A stretch of DNA of 45,932 nt from Armatimonadaceae bacterium (GCA_030447685.1 JAUJOK010000002.1:74252-120183), one strand, 5' to 3'. Positions 8,473 to 16,421 are shown, counted from the stretch's first letter. A program made the numbers and translations. Notes: generated by a model from the letters alone, not told the origin.

Positions 8473-9312
8473 TCAGGACTGGCACTGCGAGCAGAAAACC
8501 GTGCCCCGCCCGCCCAGCCGGATACGCGTCAGCGCAATGCCGCAGGTAAAGCACGACTCGCCGCCCCGGTCATAAACGCGCGGTATATAGCGTCCCGCCA
8601 AGCCTTCCACGTCCACATAATCCTCGGAGGTCGTCCCCCCGCCGTCCACGGCCTCGCGCAGCACCGCGCGCACCGCGTTCGCCAAACGCTCCACCTCGCC
8701 GGGAGAAAGCGTGCCTGCCGGGCGCTGCGGGTGAAGCCCTGCCCGAAACAACGCCTCATCGGCGTAAATGTTCCCGACACCCGCCACCACCTGCTGATCC
8801 AGAAGCGTCGGCTTGATGGCTGTTTTGCGCCCGGCGATTGCCGCCGCAAGAGTGCCTTCATTCCACGCTGGGTCCAGCGGCTCCGCGCCCATCTTCGCCA
8901 GGGCGGATACGCCCGATAGCTCCTCGCTATTCAGCGCCCGCATCTCGCCCCAGGTCCACATATCGTGAAAGCGTACTTCGCGGTTCCCCTCCAGCATGAG
9001 GGTGACGCAGTGATAGGCGTCCACAGACGCGGAAGCGTCCTTCAACAATAACTGTCCTCGCATCTTGAGGTGAATGCAAAGAAAGGTAGAAGGGGCATCC
9101 GGCGAAACCGGCGTCACCAGCGGTATAAGAAGGTATTTGCCACGCCGGTCCACACGCTGAACGCTGCTGCCCACAACCCGTTCCCTGAAAACGTCCTCGC
9201 TTTGACCCTTGAGAACTTTCGGATTGCTGACAGCGACTCCGGCGATCCGCTGACCCGGGATAACTCGCTCCAGACCCCGACGCAGCGTCTCCACTTCCGG
9301 TAATTCCGGCAC
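8473..9312 (-). CDS. mutM: Formamidopyrimidine-DNA glycosylase
   Basis: A 279-residue base-excision repair enzyme that removes 8-oxoguanine and formamidopyrimidines and nicks the DNA by beta/delta-elimination. GTG 9312 opens the frame with the invariant PELPEVE, whose Pro2 is the catalytic nucleophile after Met removal. Lys near residue 59 (RRGKYLL) and the H2TH region (LLDQQVVAGVGNIYADEALF) follow. The C-terminus has a CxxC..CxxC zinc finger (CFTCG, then FCSQCQ). A GAGGT Shine-Dalgarno lies about 8 nt before GTG. Length and motifs are complete. Confidence 0.96.
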   Translation of the reverse strand: MPELPEVETLRRGLERVIPGQRIAGVAVSNPKVLKGQSEDVFRERVVGSSVQRVDRRGKYLLIPLVTPVSPDAPSTFLCIHLKMRGQLLLKDASASVDAYHCVTLMLEGNREVRFHDMWTWGEMRALNSEELSGVSALAKMGAEPLDPAWNEGTLAAAIAGRKTAIKPTLLDQQVVAGVGNIYADEALFRAGLHPQRPAGTLSPGEVERLANAVRAVLREAVDGGGTTSEDYVDVEGLAGRYIPRVYDRGGESCFTCGIALTRIRLGGRGTVFCSQCQS

Positions 9313-9490
9313 GGTACTACCTCGGAAAAATCAGGCGAAAGAGTATACGCCACCTGCCGGGCGTTCTCCTTCTGAAAAACAGAGGTATTTTACCAGATGG
9401 GTACCGGGGCGTCAAGTGCAGAAAATCAATTTCCCGCAGGCGGATGGTTATGCAATCGTTGGAAGCACACGACTTTACGCTAAAAGGCAC

Positions 9491-9521
9491 GGGCGCTTTC
9501 CCCGCAAAAGAGAAAGCGCCC
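9491..9521 (-). terminator. Hairpin downstream of htpX
   Basis: GGGCGCTTTC at 9491-9500 pairs perfectly with GAAAGCGCCC at 9512-9521, with an 11-nt loop. A second perfect hairpin, CCGGAGTG-TCTG-CACTCCGG, lies at 9555-9574, just after the htpX stop codon at 9582. On the minus strand the first is followed by a weak T-rich stretch (GTGCCTTTTAG). Together they fill the mutM-htpX gap (9313-9581), which has no gene. Confidence 0.55.
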
Positions 9522-9581
9522 ACAGAATCAATACGCTCTCGTTTATCCTTCGTCCCGGAGTGTCTGCACTCCGGAAGGCTT

Positions 9582-10484
9582 TTACCGGACGTACTGCCGC
9601 TGCTGCTGTGCGCGCGCCGCGCCGCCCCCGGCTATCTGATTGTTCAGCGCCCGCAGGCGATTGACTCGATCTTCCGTGGTGGGGTGGGTGGAAAACAGGC
9701 TCGCCAACCCGCCGCCGACCAGAGGCGAAACGATAAACATATGCGCCGTGGCCGGATTGGCGTGCATCGGGATCGCGTGAACGCCGCGCTCCAGGTTCAT
9801 CAGCGCGGAGGCCAGCGCCAGCGGCTTGCCGCAGATGCGCGCGCCGTCGGCGTCGGCGGCGTATTCCCGCGACCGGGAAACGGCCATCTGAATCAGCGCG
9901 GCGGCGATAGGGCCAAGGATAATCATCAGCATCGCCACGAACGGGTTCGCACCCTCTTCGTCATCGCTGTGGCGTCCGCCGCCGGTGAAGAAGCTGGCGA
10001 ACATTGCCATCTGCGCGATGGAGGTGATCGCCCCGGCCATCGTCGCGGCGATAGTCGAAATAAGCATGTCGCGATTCTTGATATGCGCCAGCTCGTGCGC
10101 GATGACGCCCTCCAGTTCGTCCCGATTCAATATCTGGAGGATGCCTGTCGTTACCGCCACCACGCCATGCTTCGGGTCGCGTCCCGTTGCAAAGGCATTC
10201 GGCGTCGGGTCGTCGATAGCGTACAGTCTTGGTGTCGGCACGCCCGCGTTGGCCGACAGCCGCTCAACCATGCGGTATAGGTCAGGGGCCTGACCCGGCT
10301 CAATGGGCCGCGCCCGGTACATGCCGAGGACGATCTTGTCGGAGAACCAGTACGACCCGACATTCATCGCCAGGGCGAACGCGAACGCGATAACCACACC
10401 GCCGCGTCCACCCAGCAGGTAGCCGATTCCCAGAGCCAGCGCGGTAAGCGCCGCCATTAAGGTGAATGTTTTTAACGTGTTCAT
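9582..10484 (-). CDS. htpX: M48B membrane zinc protease HtpX
   Basis: A 300-residue integral-membrane metalloprotease involved in quality control of membrane proteins. Two N-terminal membrane helices cover about residues 7-24 and 28-46. The zinc site is HELAH at 130-134 (His130, Glu131, His134), with the third ligand Glu207 in SREYAADADGA. Two further hydrophobic segments lie around 145-167 and 181-202. The C-terminal STHPTTEDRVNRL motif is typical of the family. Length matches HtpX homologues. Two hairpins follow the stop codon. Heat or envelope stress control is usual for the family but no regulator site is seen here. Confidence 0.95.
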   Translation of the reverse strand: MNTLKTFTLMAALTALALGIGYLLGGRGGVVIAFAFALAMNVGSYWFSDKIVLGMYRARPIEPGQAPDLYRMVERLSANAGVPTPRLYAIDDPTPNAFATGRDPKHGVVAVTTGILQILNRDELEGVIAHELAHIKNRDMLISTIAATMAGAITSIAQMAMFASFFTGGGRHSDDEEGANPFVAMLMIILGPIAAALIQMAVSRSREYAADADGARICGKPLALASALMNLERGVHAIPMHANPATAHMFIVSPLVGGGLASLFSTHPTTEDRVNRLRALNNQIAGGGAARAQQQRQYVR

Positions 10485-10562
10485 CGTCTGTCTTTTGCTC
10501 GGTTGCGTGGGGCACGATTGCCCATCTAAAATACGAAAAAAAGCCGAGCCGATGTTCCGTTT

Positions 10563-10712
10563 CTATTTTCCTTTGCCTCCCCCTTTGCCGGGGAACGCTG
10601 AAGGAGGATGCTCCTGAGTCCTGTCGGCGTCACGGGGCGTGCAGCCCGCTGCGAACGCCGACAGGAGCAGAATCGCTGCCGCTGCCGCCCATGCTGCCTG
10701 TCTTCTTTTCAT
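10563..10712 (-). CDS. Small predicted lipoprotein
   Basis: A 49-residue product starting MKRRQAAWAAAAAILLLSAF, a short type II signal ending in the lipobox AAGC (Cys near residue 25), followed by a hydrophilic Pro/Gly/Lys tail. ATG 10712 is preceded by AAGGAGCGCAGG, which favours it over an upstream frame extension into the terminator hairpin. It resembles entericidin-size lipoproteins but has no recognisable domain. It lies between BON-domain lipoprotein and htpX genes on the same strand, so an envelope role is plausible but inferred. Confidence 0.65.
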   Translation of the reverse strand: MKRRQAAWAAAAAILLLSAFAAGCTPRDADRTQEHPPSAFPGKGGGKGK

Positions 10713-10739
10713 CCTGCGCTCCTTCCTGAAACAGAAAGA

Positions 10740-10768
10740 ACGGGGCAGGCTGCGCGCGCCCGCCCCGT
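10740..10768 (-). terminator. GC-rich hairpin after the BON-domain gene
   Basis: ACGGGGC (10740-10746) pairs with GCCCCGT (10762-10768); on the minus strand the stem is followed by TCTTTCTGTTTC. It lies between the BON lipoprotein stop and the small lipoprotein start and probably terminates the former. Confidence 0.55.
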
Positions 10769-10800
10769 CCATTTTCCACCGTATACAATCTCCTGATGGG

Positions 10801-11349
10801 TTACTGCTTGGAGACTTTCAGATCGTTCCTGAGCTTGAACGAGGACTTCGCATCGGTCAGCGCCTTCTGGGCGACCGTAGCCGCGCGCGTCTTTTCCGCT
10901 GTGGAGCGAACGCTTCCCTTCAGAATGACGGTGTTTGCCTCGCCCGACGTGTCAACGTCGATGGTTCTGGCGTTGATCTGCTTGTCCGCAACGAGCGCGT
11001 TCTTGATCTTAGGCGTCAGCGCCGCCGACTGCGCGGCATCCGTTGCCTCCTGCTGCGCGCCCTGAACCGCGCCGCCGACAGCTTCACCGGCATTCTGGGC
11101 CGCGCCCGCTACCGCCTCGCCTGCGTTTTGGGCCGCGCCCGCTACCGCTTCACCCGCCTGCTCCACATTCTCGCCCGCTTCCTTGGCCGCGCCCTGAGCC
11201 ACTTCGCCCGTGGCCTCGGCAGACTTTTCTGTGGCCTGGCCGACATTAGCACCGGCCTCGCCCACATCCTTGCGTGCTTCCGGCGTGCATCCAGCGACGG
11301 AAAAAGCGAAAAGAGTACCCACCGCTGCAGCCAACACTCGTGTTTTCAT
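10801..11349 (-). CDS. BON-domain lipoprotein with Ala-rich repeats
   Basis: A 182-residue predicted outer-envelope lipoprotein. The signal peptide ends in the lipobox VAGC near residue 21. Residues 25-105 are an Ala/Gly/Glu-rich amphipathic region with a repeated 11-mer (GEAVAGAAQNA, three near copies). The C-terminal 75 residues are a BON domain (TPKIKNALVADKQINAR, then TVILKGSVRS), a fold thought to bind phospholipid and found in OsmY-like stress proteins. ATG 11349 is chosen because AGGAGG sits 7 nt upstream; TTG 11355 is the alternative. A promoter is visible upstream (11379-11408). Confidence 0.85.
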   Translation of the reverse strand: MKTRVLAAAVGTLFAFSVAGCTPEARKDVGEAGANVGQATEKSAEATGEVAQGAAKEAGENVEQAGEAVAGAAQNAGEAVAGAAQNAGEAVGGAVQGAQQEATDAAQSAALTPKIKNALVADKQINARTIDVDTSGEANTVILKGSVRSTAEKTRAATVAQKALTDAKSSFKLRNDLKVSKQ

Positions 11350-11378
11350 ATCCAATCCTCCTTCAATTAGGTTTTCTT

Positions 11379-11408
11379 AGTATACTCACAACACGGGCGG
11401 ACTGTCAC
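11379..11408 (-). promoter_or_regulatory. Promoter of BON-domain gene
   Basis: On the minus strand GTGACA (11403-11408) and TATACT (11379-11384) are separated by 18 nt, a good sigma-70 match about 30 nt before the start codon. The -35 hexamer lies inside the inverted repeat at 11392-11429 that ends the upstream gene. Confidence 0.55.
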
Positions 11409-11429
11409 TGCTGTGACAGCCCGCCCGTG
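11392..11429 (-). terminator. Strong hairpin after the GlsB/YeaQ gene
   Basis: The arms CACGGGCGG.CTGTCAC (11392-11408) and GTGACAG.CCCGCCCGTG (11413-11429) pair over 16 bp with one bulged base and a TGCT loop. There is no clear U-tract on the minus strand, so termination would rest on stem strength or the hairpin may have another role. Confidence 0.5.
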
Positions 11430-11445
11430 GTCTTGCTTAATCAGG

Positions 11446-11709
11446 TTAGGCTGCGCGGCGACCGGTAAGAAGCCGCATGATAGCGATGATCACGATAGCC
11501 CCAATGGTCGCGAACACAATGTTCATAACGAAGTTATTCGGCGCTGTGTTCAGCAGCGTCCGTCCCAGGAATCCGCCCACATATGCGCCGGCGACACCCA
11601 GAAGGATCGTCAAAAGCCAACCGGACGGCTCTTTGGCCGATCCCGGCATAATCGCCTTGGCCAAAAGGCCCGCCACCAAACCTACAAACAGAAATACTAG
11701 CCAGTCCAT
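11446..11709 (-). CDS. GlsB/YeaQ/YmgE family (transglycosylase-associated) membrane protein
   Basis: An 87-residue protein with three membrane helices and the family pattern LVFLFVGLVAGLLAKAIMPG, then GWLLTILLGVAGAYVGGFLG. This family is stress-associated in many bacteria, and its biochemical function is unknown. ATG 11709 is preferred because GGAGGATAAAAAC precedes it with proper spacing; the longer frame from 11733 has no ribosome site. It sits upstream of the BON lipoprotein on the same strand, forming a small envelope-stress group with separate terminator and promoter. Confidence 0.88.
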   Translation of the reverse strand: MDWLVFLFVGLVAGLLAKAIMPGSAKEPSGWLLTILLGVAGAYVGGFLGRTLLNTAPNNFVMNIVFATIGAIVIIAIMRLLTGRRAA

Positions 11710-11791
11710 GTTTTTATCCTCCGGATTCATCAAAAACGGCGATTCACCGTTGTCCGCCGTTTGGTTGTTACCGTCCTATATGTACCAATCG

Positions 11792-12949
11792 TCAACGGTT
11801 TTCAAACAAAACGTCTGGCCCGTTATTCTGCCAGGTTTTTTTTCGGGCGGCGCGCATTTCCAGAAGCGAATCCGTCTCGATGGCGGCGCGGATGTCGGTC
11901 ATCAGGCGGGCGTAAAAGGCAAGGTTGTGATAGGTCGCCAGGCGGCTTCCCAATATCTCGTTCGTGCGGTGCAGATGGCGCAGATAGGCGCCGCTGTGAC
12001 GGCGGCAGACGCGGCAGCCGCAGTCGGGGTCGACAGGGCCTTGCTCGTCCGTCCAGCGGGTATTATCGATATTGACCCGCCCCCGCGATGTATACAGCGC
12101 GCCCGTGCGGCCCAGCCGGGTCGGCAGCACGCAGTCGAACATATCCACGCCCTCCACCACAGCATCGAGTATATCGTCCGGCGTGCCGACACCCATCAGA
12201 TAGCGGGGCCGGTCCGTGGGCAGCAGCGGCAGCGTTTGTTCTACCACCCGCCGCATCTCCTCCGGCGGCTCGCCCACGGATACGCCGCCCACGGCGATAC
12301 CGGGAAAGGGCAGCGCACTGATAGCCTGCGCCGATTCCGCGCGTAAATCGTCATACACCCCGCCCTGCACGATGCCGAACAGCAACTGCCCGGTGCTTGC
12401 CGCTGTGTGCGCCGCCAGGCAGCGCTCGGCCCAGCGGTGCGTTCGCTCCATCGAATCTCTGGCATACTCATAGGTGGCAGGGTAGGGGGGGCACTCATCG
12501 AAGGCCATGATAATGTCCGCGCCCAGTTCGTGCTCGATCCGCATTACCGTCTCCGGCGTAAACGCATGCGACGAGCCATCCAGCGTCGAGCGGAACGTGA
12601 CACCCTCTTCGGTGATTTTCCGCAAATCCTTGAGCGAAAACACCTGATAGCCGCCGGAATCGGTAAGCATCGCGCCGTCCCAGCCGACAAAACGGTGCAG
12701 CCCGCCCAGGCGCGCCACGCGCTCCGAGCCGGGCCGCAGATACAGATGGAACGTATTGCCCAAGACGATGCGGAAGCCAAGCTCTCCTACCTCTTCCCAG
12801 GTCATCGCCTTGACAGTGCCTTGCGTGCCTACCGGCATAAAGACGGGCGTCTCGACGGTGGCGTGGGGCAGGCGCAGCGTTGCGCGCCGCGCCGCGCAGT
12901 CGGCGGCAGTCTTATGAAGTGTAAATAGGGGAGTATCTGGCATAAACAA
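11792..12949 (-). CDS. tgt: tRNA-guanine transglycosylase (queuine tRNA-ribosyltransferase)
   Basis: A 385-residue TIM-barrel enzyme that exchanges guanine-34 for a queuosine precursor (preQ1 in bacteria) in tRNAs with GUN anticodons. Seen motifs: VFMPVGTQGTVKAM, the substrate-pocket DSGGYQVFSL (Asp nucleophile/base region), FDECPPY, LFGIVQGG, AVGGVSVGEP, and the second catalytic Asp region MFDCVLPTRLGR. The zinc site is DCGCRVCRR with a later His (TYHNL). The length is normal. The start may be the ATG at 12943 (MPDTPLF) rather than the TTG at 12949. No queuosine synthesis genes are adjacent. Confidence 0.96.
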   Translation of the reverse strand: MFMPDTPLFTLHKTAADCAARRATLRLPHATVETPVFMPVGTQGTVKAMTWEEVGELGFRIVLGNTFHLYLRPGSERVARLGGLHRFVGWDGAMLTDSGGYQVFSLKDLRKITEEGVTFRSTLDGSSHAFTPETVMRIEHELGADIIMAFDECPPYPATYEYARDSMERTHRWAERCLAAHTAASTGQLLFGIVQGGVYDDLRAESAQAISALPFPGIAVGGVSVGEPPEEMRRVVEQTLPLLPTDRPRYLMGVGTPDDILDAVVEGVDMFDCVLPTRLGRTGALYTSRGRVNIDNTRWTDEQGPVDPDCGCRVCRRHSGAYLRHLHRTNEILGSRLATYHNLAFYARLMTDIRAAIETDSLLEMRAARKKTWQNNGPDVLFENR

Positions 12950-13032
12950 CGGTTCGCGCAGGTTTATCGCAACCTGCCACGGCCATAATCTACCCGAAAC
13001 AAGTCGCTTCGTATCCCAGCGATGGAAAGCGC

Positions 13033-13473
13033 TTACCGGGTTGTGCGACGCTTAAACGGTGTGAATGCTTTCAGGAGAGCATCTACATGCTCAACGCGCA
13101 TGTTCCGGCCATACGCGTCCATTGTAACGCCGCGCCCATTTTTTGGATCGGCGTAGTCAGATTCTATGTGGCGAAACACCACCGTCCAACCTGACTTGTT
13201 CCACCGCGTACCCCTGGCATAGCCATATGCCTTTCGCTCCAGCGTGTTGTGCCGTTGTTTTAGAATCCGTTTTTTATCGGATGTCCACTCGATGGATTCC
13301 AGCGCCAGCTTTGATGTCTCTTTCATCGGCGCCAGATCGGTATAACCATTTCGTTGGATGAATCGCTCCGCCGCTTGGACGGCCTGTGCAAGAGTTAACT
13401 TCTTCGGCTGGCTGAAGGATGTGGCTGCCGGAATCAGCAGCATCAAGACTATGAGGCAGCATCGAAAGCGCAT
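13033..13473 (-). CDS. Exported protein of unknown function
   Basis: A 146-residue protein with a signal peptide (hydrophobic CCLIVLMLLIPAATSFS, residues 5-21). The start of the mature part (LTLAQAVQAAERFIQRNGY) has the look of a PepSY/propeptide-like helix-strand unit. The rest is basic, with WTVVFRHIES and MDAYGRNMRVEHVD strands. I do not recognise a named family and no active-site pattern is visible. It lies between tgt and an orphan antitoxin, with no operon partner. The 83-bp gap to tgt holds nothing clear. Confidence 0.6.
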   Translation of the reverse strand: MRFRCCLIVLMLLIPAATSFSQPKKLTLAQAVQAAERFIQRNGYTDLAPMKETSKLALESIEWTSDKKRILKQRHNTLERKAYGYARGTRWNKSGWTVVFRHIESDYADPKNGRGVTMDAYGRNMRVEHVDALLKAFTPFKRRTTR

Positions 13474-13545
13474 AGCATTAACCTTGTAGTGCGAACTGTG
13501 CCTGCGTTACGTTGACACGGTGGGCAGCAGATGAGGTAAGCATCT

Positions 13546-13779
13546 TCATTCAAACGGATTTTCTTGCTCCGGTGCGCCAGGCTGTTCGCGCTGCTCCATA
13601 AAGTCATCCGAAAACCGGCTCAAGCTGTCAACAAGTACCTGCCAGGAGGCAGGATAGGGCAGGAGAACTACGGCATCGCCCACTCGCTTGATGTAAACCG
13701 CATCTCCTGCGAAAGAGAATTCCTCGGGCAGCCGCACTGACTGAGTTTGCCCATCATGAAATAGCTCGGTCGTTTGCAT
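13546..13779 (-). CDS. VapB/VagC-type antitoxin, apparently orphan
   Basis: A 77-residue protein with an AbrB/MazE-like N-terminus: TELFHDGQTQSVRLPEEFSF, then VYIKRVGDAVVLLPYP (residues 4-43), followed by an acidic tail. This is the swapped-hairpin DNA-binding fold of VapB antitoxins, which neutralise PIN-domain RNases. No PIN-domain toxin gene follows: the next 70 bp are non-coding and the gene after that is an exported protein. TAAACT lies 3 nt upstream of ATG 13779, a possible -10 for a leaderless transcript. It is an orphan or solitary regulator. Confidence 0.75.
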   Translation of the reverse strand: MQTTELFHDGQTQSVRLPEEFSFAGDAVYIKRVGDAVVLLPYPASWQVLVDSLSRFSDDFMEQREQPGAPEQENPFE

Positions 13780-13802
13780 CGTAGTTTACTTTGCCCCCGA
13801 AT

Positions 13803-15284
13803 TCAAAGATTACCGGCACCGCGTGGTTTCAGGCCGAAGAGGGTCGAAAGCGCTCCTTTGACGAGCGGCTTTTCCAGAATCGTGCCGTACCAGCGCTGGG
13901 CGGCGCGCTGGTTCGAGACCGAGAATGTCGGGTAGACGTGGATCAGGTCGGCGAGGGCGCGCACGGGCAGCTTATGACGCATCGCCAGTGCCCATTCGTG
14001 AATCAGATCGCCCGCGTTCGGCCCCAGAACGTGCGCGCCGACGATTTTGCCGTTGATGCCGGTCGTGATGACCTTTACCAGTCCCGTCGTTCGGTTTTCG
14101 ACAATGGCGCGGTCGTCCTGCCGGAAGGAGTGGCGCAGCACCTGAATATCGCCGTGTTTTTCCCGCGCCTCCGCTTCGGTCAGGCCAACGTGGGCCAGTT
14201 CAGGGTCGGTGAAGATAGCCCAGGGCACGATGTCGAGGGGAACGGCCTGGCTGCCGGGAAAAAGAATGCTGCGGACGAGAATCTTCGCCTCGTGCTCGGC
14301 CATATGGGAGAACTGGTACTGCCCGGTGACATCGCCGCAGGCCCAGATATGGCCCGCGCTCGTGCGTCCGGCGGCGTCCACGCTCACATAACCGGCATCG
14401 TTCAGGGCGACGCCCGCCGTTTCCAGGCCGAGGTTTTCGGTATTCCCCTTGCGCCCCGTCGCCACCAGAATCTCCTCGCACCGTATCTCGCGCTCCGCGC
14501 CCTCCGCCGTCTTGACAATAACGACCTTGCCGCCGTTCTCGCTGTTTTTGCGCGCCGCCGTCACCTTCGCGCGGAAAACCGTTTCGATGCCCTCCTCGTG
14601 CAGCGTTCGGGTCAAAATATCGGTGAGTTCGGCGTCTTCGCCTTTCAGCAGGCGCTCGCCCCGGTCGATCAGCGTCACCCTCGCCCCCAGGCGGGCCAGA
14701 GCCTGACCCATCTCGCAGCCGATATAACCGCCGCCGATGACCGCAAGTGAGGCGGGAACATGGTCAAGGTCGAACAAGGTGGTGTTGGTGACGAAGCCTA
14801 TGCCTTTAATATCGCGAATCGGAGGAATGACCGGCGACGATCCGGTGGCAAGCAGGAACGCCGCCGCGCGCAGATCGCCCTGGGGCGTCCGCAGCAGGTG
14901 CGGCGTCATGAAAAACGAGTCGCCAAAGAAAATATCGACGCCGAAATCGCGAAGCATCTGCTCCGTCGCGTCATTTGTCCGCACTTCTTCTATTTTGCGC
15001 CGAACGTAGCCGAAAGCGCCCGCGCAGTCGTCACGGCTCAGGCGGACGTTCTTCAGCCCCAGTTCCGCGCCCGCCGAGCGCATCGTCCGAGCAGTATCCG
15101 CCACATGCAGCAGGGCTTTGGAGGGGACGCAGCCGGTCCACAGGCACTCGCCGCCGATCCGGCTCTTTTCGACCAGCGCGACGCGCGCTCCCAACGCCCC
15201 CGCGACATTCCCTGCCACAATGCCCGCGCTGCCCCCGCCGACGATCACGAGATCATAGTCGTAAGCCTCTCGTCCTCTTTTCAT
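13803..15284 (-). CDS. Mercuric-reductase-like pyridine nucleotide-disulfide oxidoreductase
   Basis: A 493-residue flavoprotein. The FAD-binding motif IVGGGSAGIVAG is at about 14-25, the redox-active disulfide in GGECLWTGCVPSKA at about 44-57, the NAD(P)H motif VIGGGYIGCEMGQ at about 183-195, and the second FAD motif HIWACGDVTGQ near 325. The C-terminal dimerisation domain has IHVYPTFS where lipoamide dehydrogenases have the catalytic HPT His, so Tyr replaces it. It also lacks the N-terminal metal-binding domain and the C-terminal Cys pair of MerA, and no mer genes are near. Likely a general NAD(P)H:disulfide or quinone-type oxidoreductase, substrate unknown. Confidence 0.85.
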   Translation of the reverse strand: MKRGREAYDYDLVIVGGGSAGIVAGNVAGALGARVALVEKSRIGGECLWTGCVPSKALLHVADTARTMRSAGAELGLKNVRLSRDDCAGAFGYVRRKIEEVRTNDATEQMLRDFGVDIFFGDSFFMTPHLLRTPQGDLRAAAFLLATGSSPVIPPIRDIKGIGFVTNTTLFDLDHVPASLAVIGGGYIGCEMGQALARLGARVTLIDRGERLLKGEDAELTDILTRTLHEEGIETVFRAKVTAARKNSENGGKVVIVKTAEGAEREIRCEEILVATGRKGNTENLGLETAGVALNDAGYVSVDAAGRTSAGHIWACGDVTGQYQFSHMAEHEAKILVRSILFPGSQAVPLDIVPWAIFTDPELAHVGLTEAEAREKHGDIQVLRHSFRQDDRAIVENRTTGLVKVITTGINGKIVGAHVLGPNAGDLIHEWALAMRHKLPVRALADLIHVYPTFSVSNQRAAQRWYGTILEKPLVKGALSTLFGLKPRGAGNL

Positions 15285-15290
15285 GCGGCG

Positions 15291-15296
15291 ATTGTA
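15291..15296 (-). promoter_or_regulatory. Putative -10 element (TACAAT) six bases from the start codon
   Basis: The minus strand reads GGTACAATCGCCGCATG, placing TACAAT 6 nt before ATG 15284 with no Shine-Dalgarno. This suggests a leaderless transcript for the flavoprotein gene. Confidence 0.5.
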
Positions 15297-15396
15297 CCTG
15301 CTTTATGAAGAAGCCGGTAAAAAAGGCGGATTGGAGCAGGCGCAAACGGGGTAATCAACGCTTGAAAGCTTCGATGTGCGCGGGGAGCGTTATTTT

Positions 15397-15771
15397 ATGA
15401 CTCAAGAATCACCACTTACCGGACTGGAAATCGAAACAGCGGAGGCGCAGGACGGAATCCCCGTCGTGCATCTGCGGGGCGAGATCGATCTGCATACCTG
15501 CCCGCAATTACGGACGACGCTTCTGGGACTGATGGAGGCGGGAAAACAGAACATCGTGCTCGATATGGCCGAAGTGCCGTATCTGGACTCGGCGGCGCTG
15601 GGGGTGCTGGTGGATGCCGTACGCCGTGCGCGGGAAGCGGGCGGGGCGCTGCATCTGGTGCAGGTGACGCCGTTCGTACTGCGCGCCTTCGAGATTACGC
15701 GCCTGATTAAAATATTCCAGGTGCATCCTTCGGTGGACGCCGCGCTGGCGGCGGTGAAGGAAAAACCATAG
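15397..15771 (+). CDS. STAS-domain anti-sigma factor antagonist
   Basis: A 124-residue SpoIIAA/RsbV-like protein. The STAS domain covers residues 10-115: PVVHLRGEIDLHTCPQLRTTL, then NIVLDMAEVPYLDSAALGVL, where the Ser after Asp is the site phosphorylated by anti-sigma kinases. Unphosphorylated family members bind the anti-sigma kinase and free a sigma factor. No kinase/anti-sigma or sigma gene is adjacent, so partners are unlinked. ATG 15397 is chosen for GGGGAG 9 nt upstream; GTG 15376 in frame is weaker. A perfect hairpin follows the stop. Confidence 0.88.
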   Translation: MTQESPLTGLEIETAEAQDGIPVVHLRGEIDLHTCPQLRTTLLGLMEAGKQNIVLDMAEVPYLDSAALGVLVDAVRRAREAGGALHLVQVTPFVLRAFEITRLIKIFQVHPSVDAALAAVKEKP

Positions 15772-15795
15772 CAGCGCTGACTGCGGAATAAACCG

Positions 15796-15840
15796 GTAAA
15801 AGAGAAGGGGCCGCGGAAATTGCGGCCCCTTCTCTTTTAC
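15796..15840. terminator. Perfect 19-bp bidirectional terminator
   Basis: Arms at 15796-15814 and 15822-15840 are exact reverse complements with a 7-nt loop, A-rich at one side and T-rich at the other, so it serves both the STAS gene and the convergent gene ending at 15837. The minus-strand gene's TAA (15837-15839) lies inside the stem. Confidence 0.85.
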
Positions 15841-16400
15841 GCGTTATTGTCGCAGGTCTGCTCCCGCTGGTCGAGACTTTCTTTCCAGGCAAGAAGGGCC
15901 GCCTGGGTCCGCATCAGGCGGCCAATCAGGTTGCCGCCATCGGCGGCAAGCGCCGCATCGATAGTGCCGGGGAAGAACAGCGCCTCAAAGGCGTCGCAGG
16001 CCCGCCGTCCGAAGCGTCCCGAAACGCCGTCGCTGGGATCGTTTTCCAGGTACGCGCTGATCGTACGCTTCCATCCCGGATAGTGCGCGCAGAACCAGGC
16101 CCGCCGCTCGCGATACGCCTCTTCCAATTCCGGTTCCACGCCCTCATGCGCCGCCAGGCACAGCAGGCCCACCAGCGCATCGTACTGCTCGTACAGGCTG
16201 GTGTAGCCGCGCCGCTCGCGGTCGATGTCCTGCCGCCAGCGCAGGTGGAGGTACGCATCGCGCGCCTCGGCCCGCTCCGTCACCTCGGTACGCAGCACGC
16301 GCCGCCGCTCCTCTAAAGCGCGCCGCGTGCGCCGCGCCGCCAGTTGAAGGCGCTGGCGAATCTGGGTGAGCGCGCCGGTAGGGTAATCTATTCGAATCAT
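15837..16400 (-). CDS. Unknown helical protein, partner of DUF1844 gene
   Basis: A 187-residue soluble, mainly alpha-helical protein rich in Arg, Glu and Ala. Residues 10-60 (QIRQRLQLAARRTRRALEER onward) look coiled-coil. There is no signal peptide, membrane segment or motif I recognise; aromatic-rich stretches such as AHYPGWKRTISAYLEN appear mid-protein. It lies 21 bp downstream of the DUF1844 gene on the same strand and shares its promoter, so a joint function is likely but unknown. The stop codon is embedded in the terminator stem. Confidence 0.65.
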   Translation of the reverse strand: MIRIDYPTGALTQIRQRLQLAARRTRRALEERRRVLRTEVTERAEARDAYLHLRWRQDIDRERRGYTSLYEQYDALVGLLCLAAHEGVEPELEEAYRERRAWFCAHYPGWKRTISAYLENDPSDGVSGRFGRRACDAFEALFFPGTIDAALAADGGNLIGRLMRTQAALLAWKESLDQREQTCDNNA

Positions 16401-16421
16401 GGGCGGATCTTTCGTCCCCCT

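Noticed and set aside
12950-13032. Possible preQ1 riboswitch upstream of tgt
   Set aside because: No short conserved preQ1 aptamer hairpin and A-rich tail could be recognised in the leader.
13803-15284. Mercury resistance gene merA
   Set aside because: Lacks the metal-binding N-terminal domain and C-terminal Cys pair, and there are no other mer genes.
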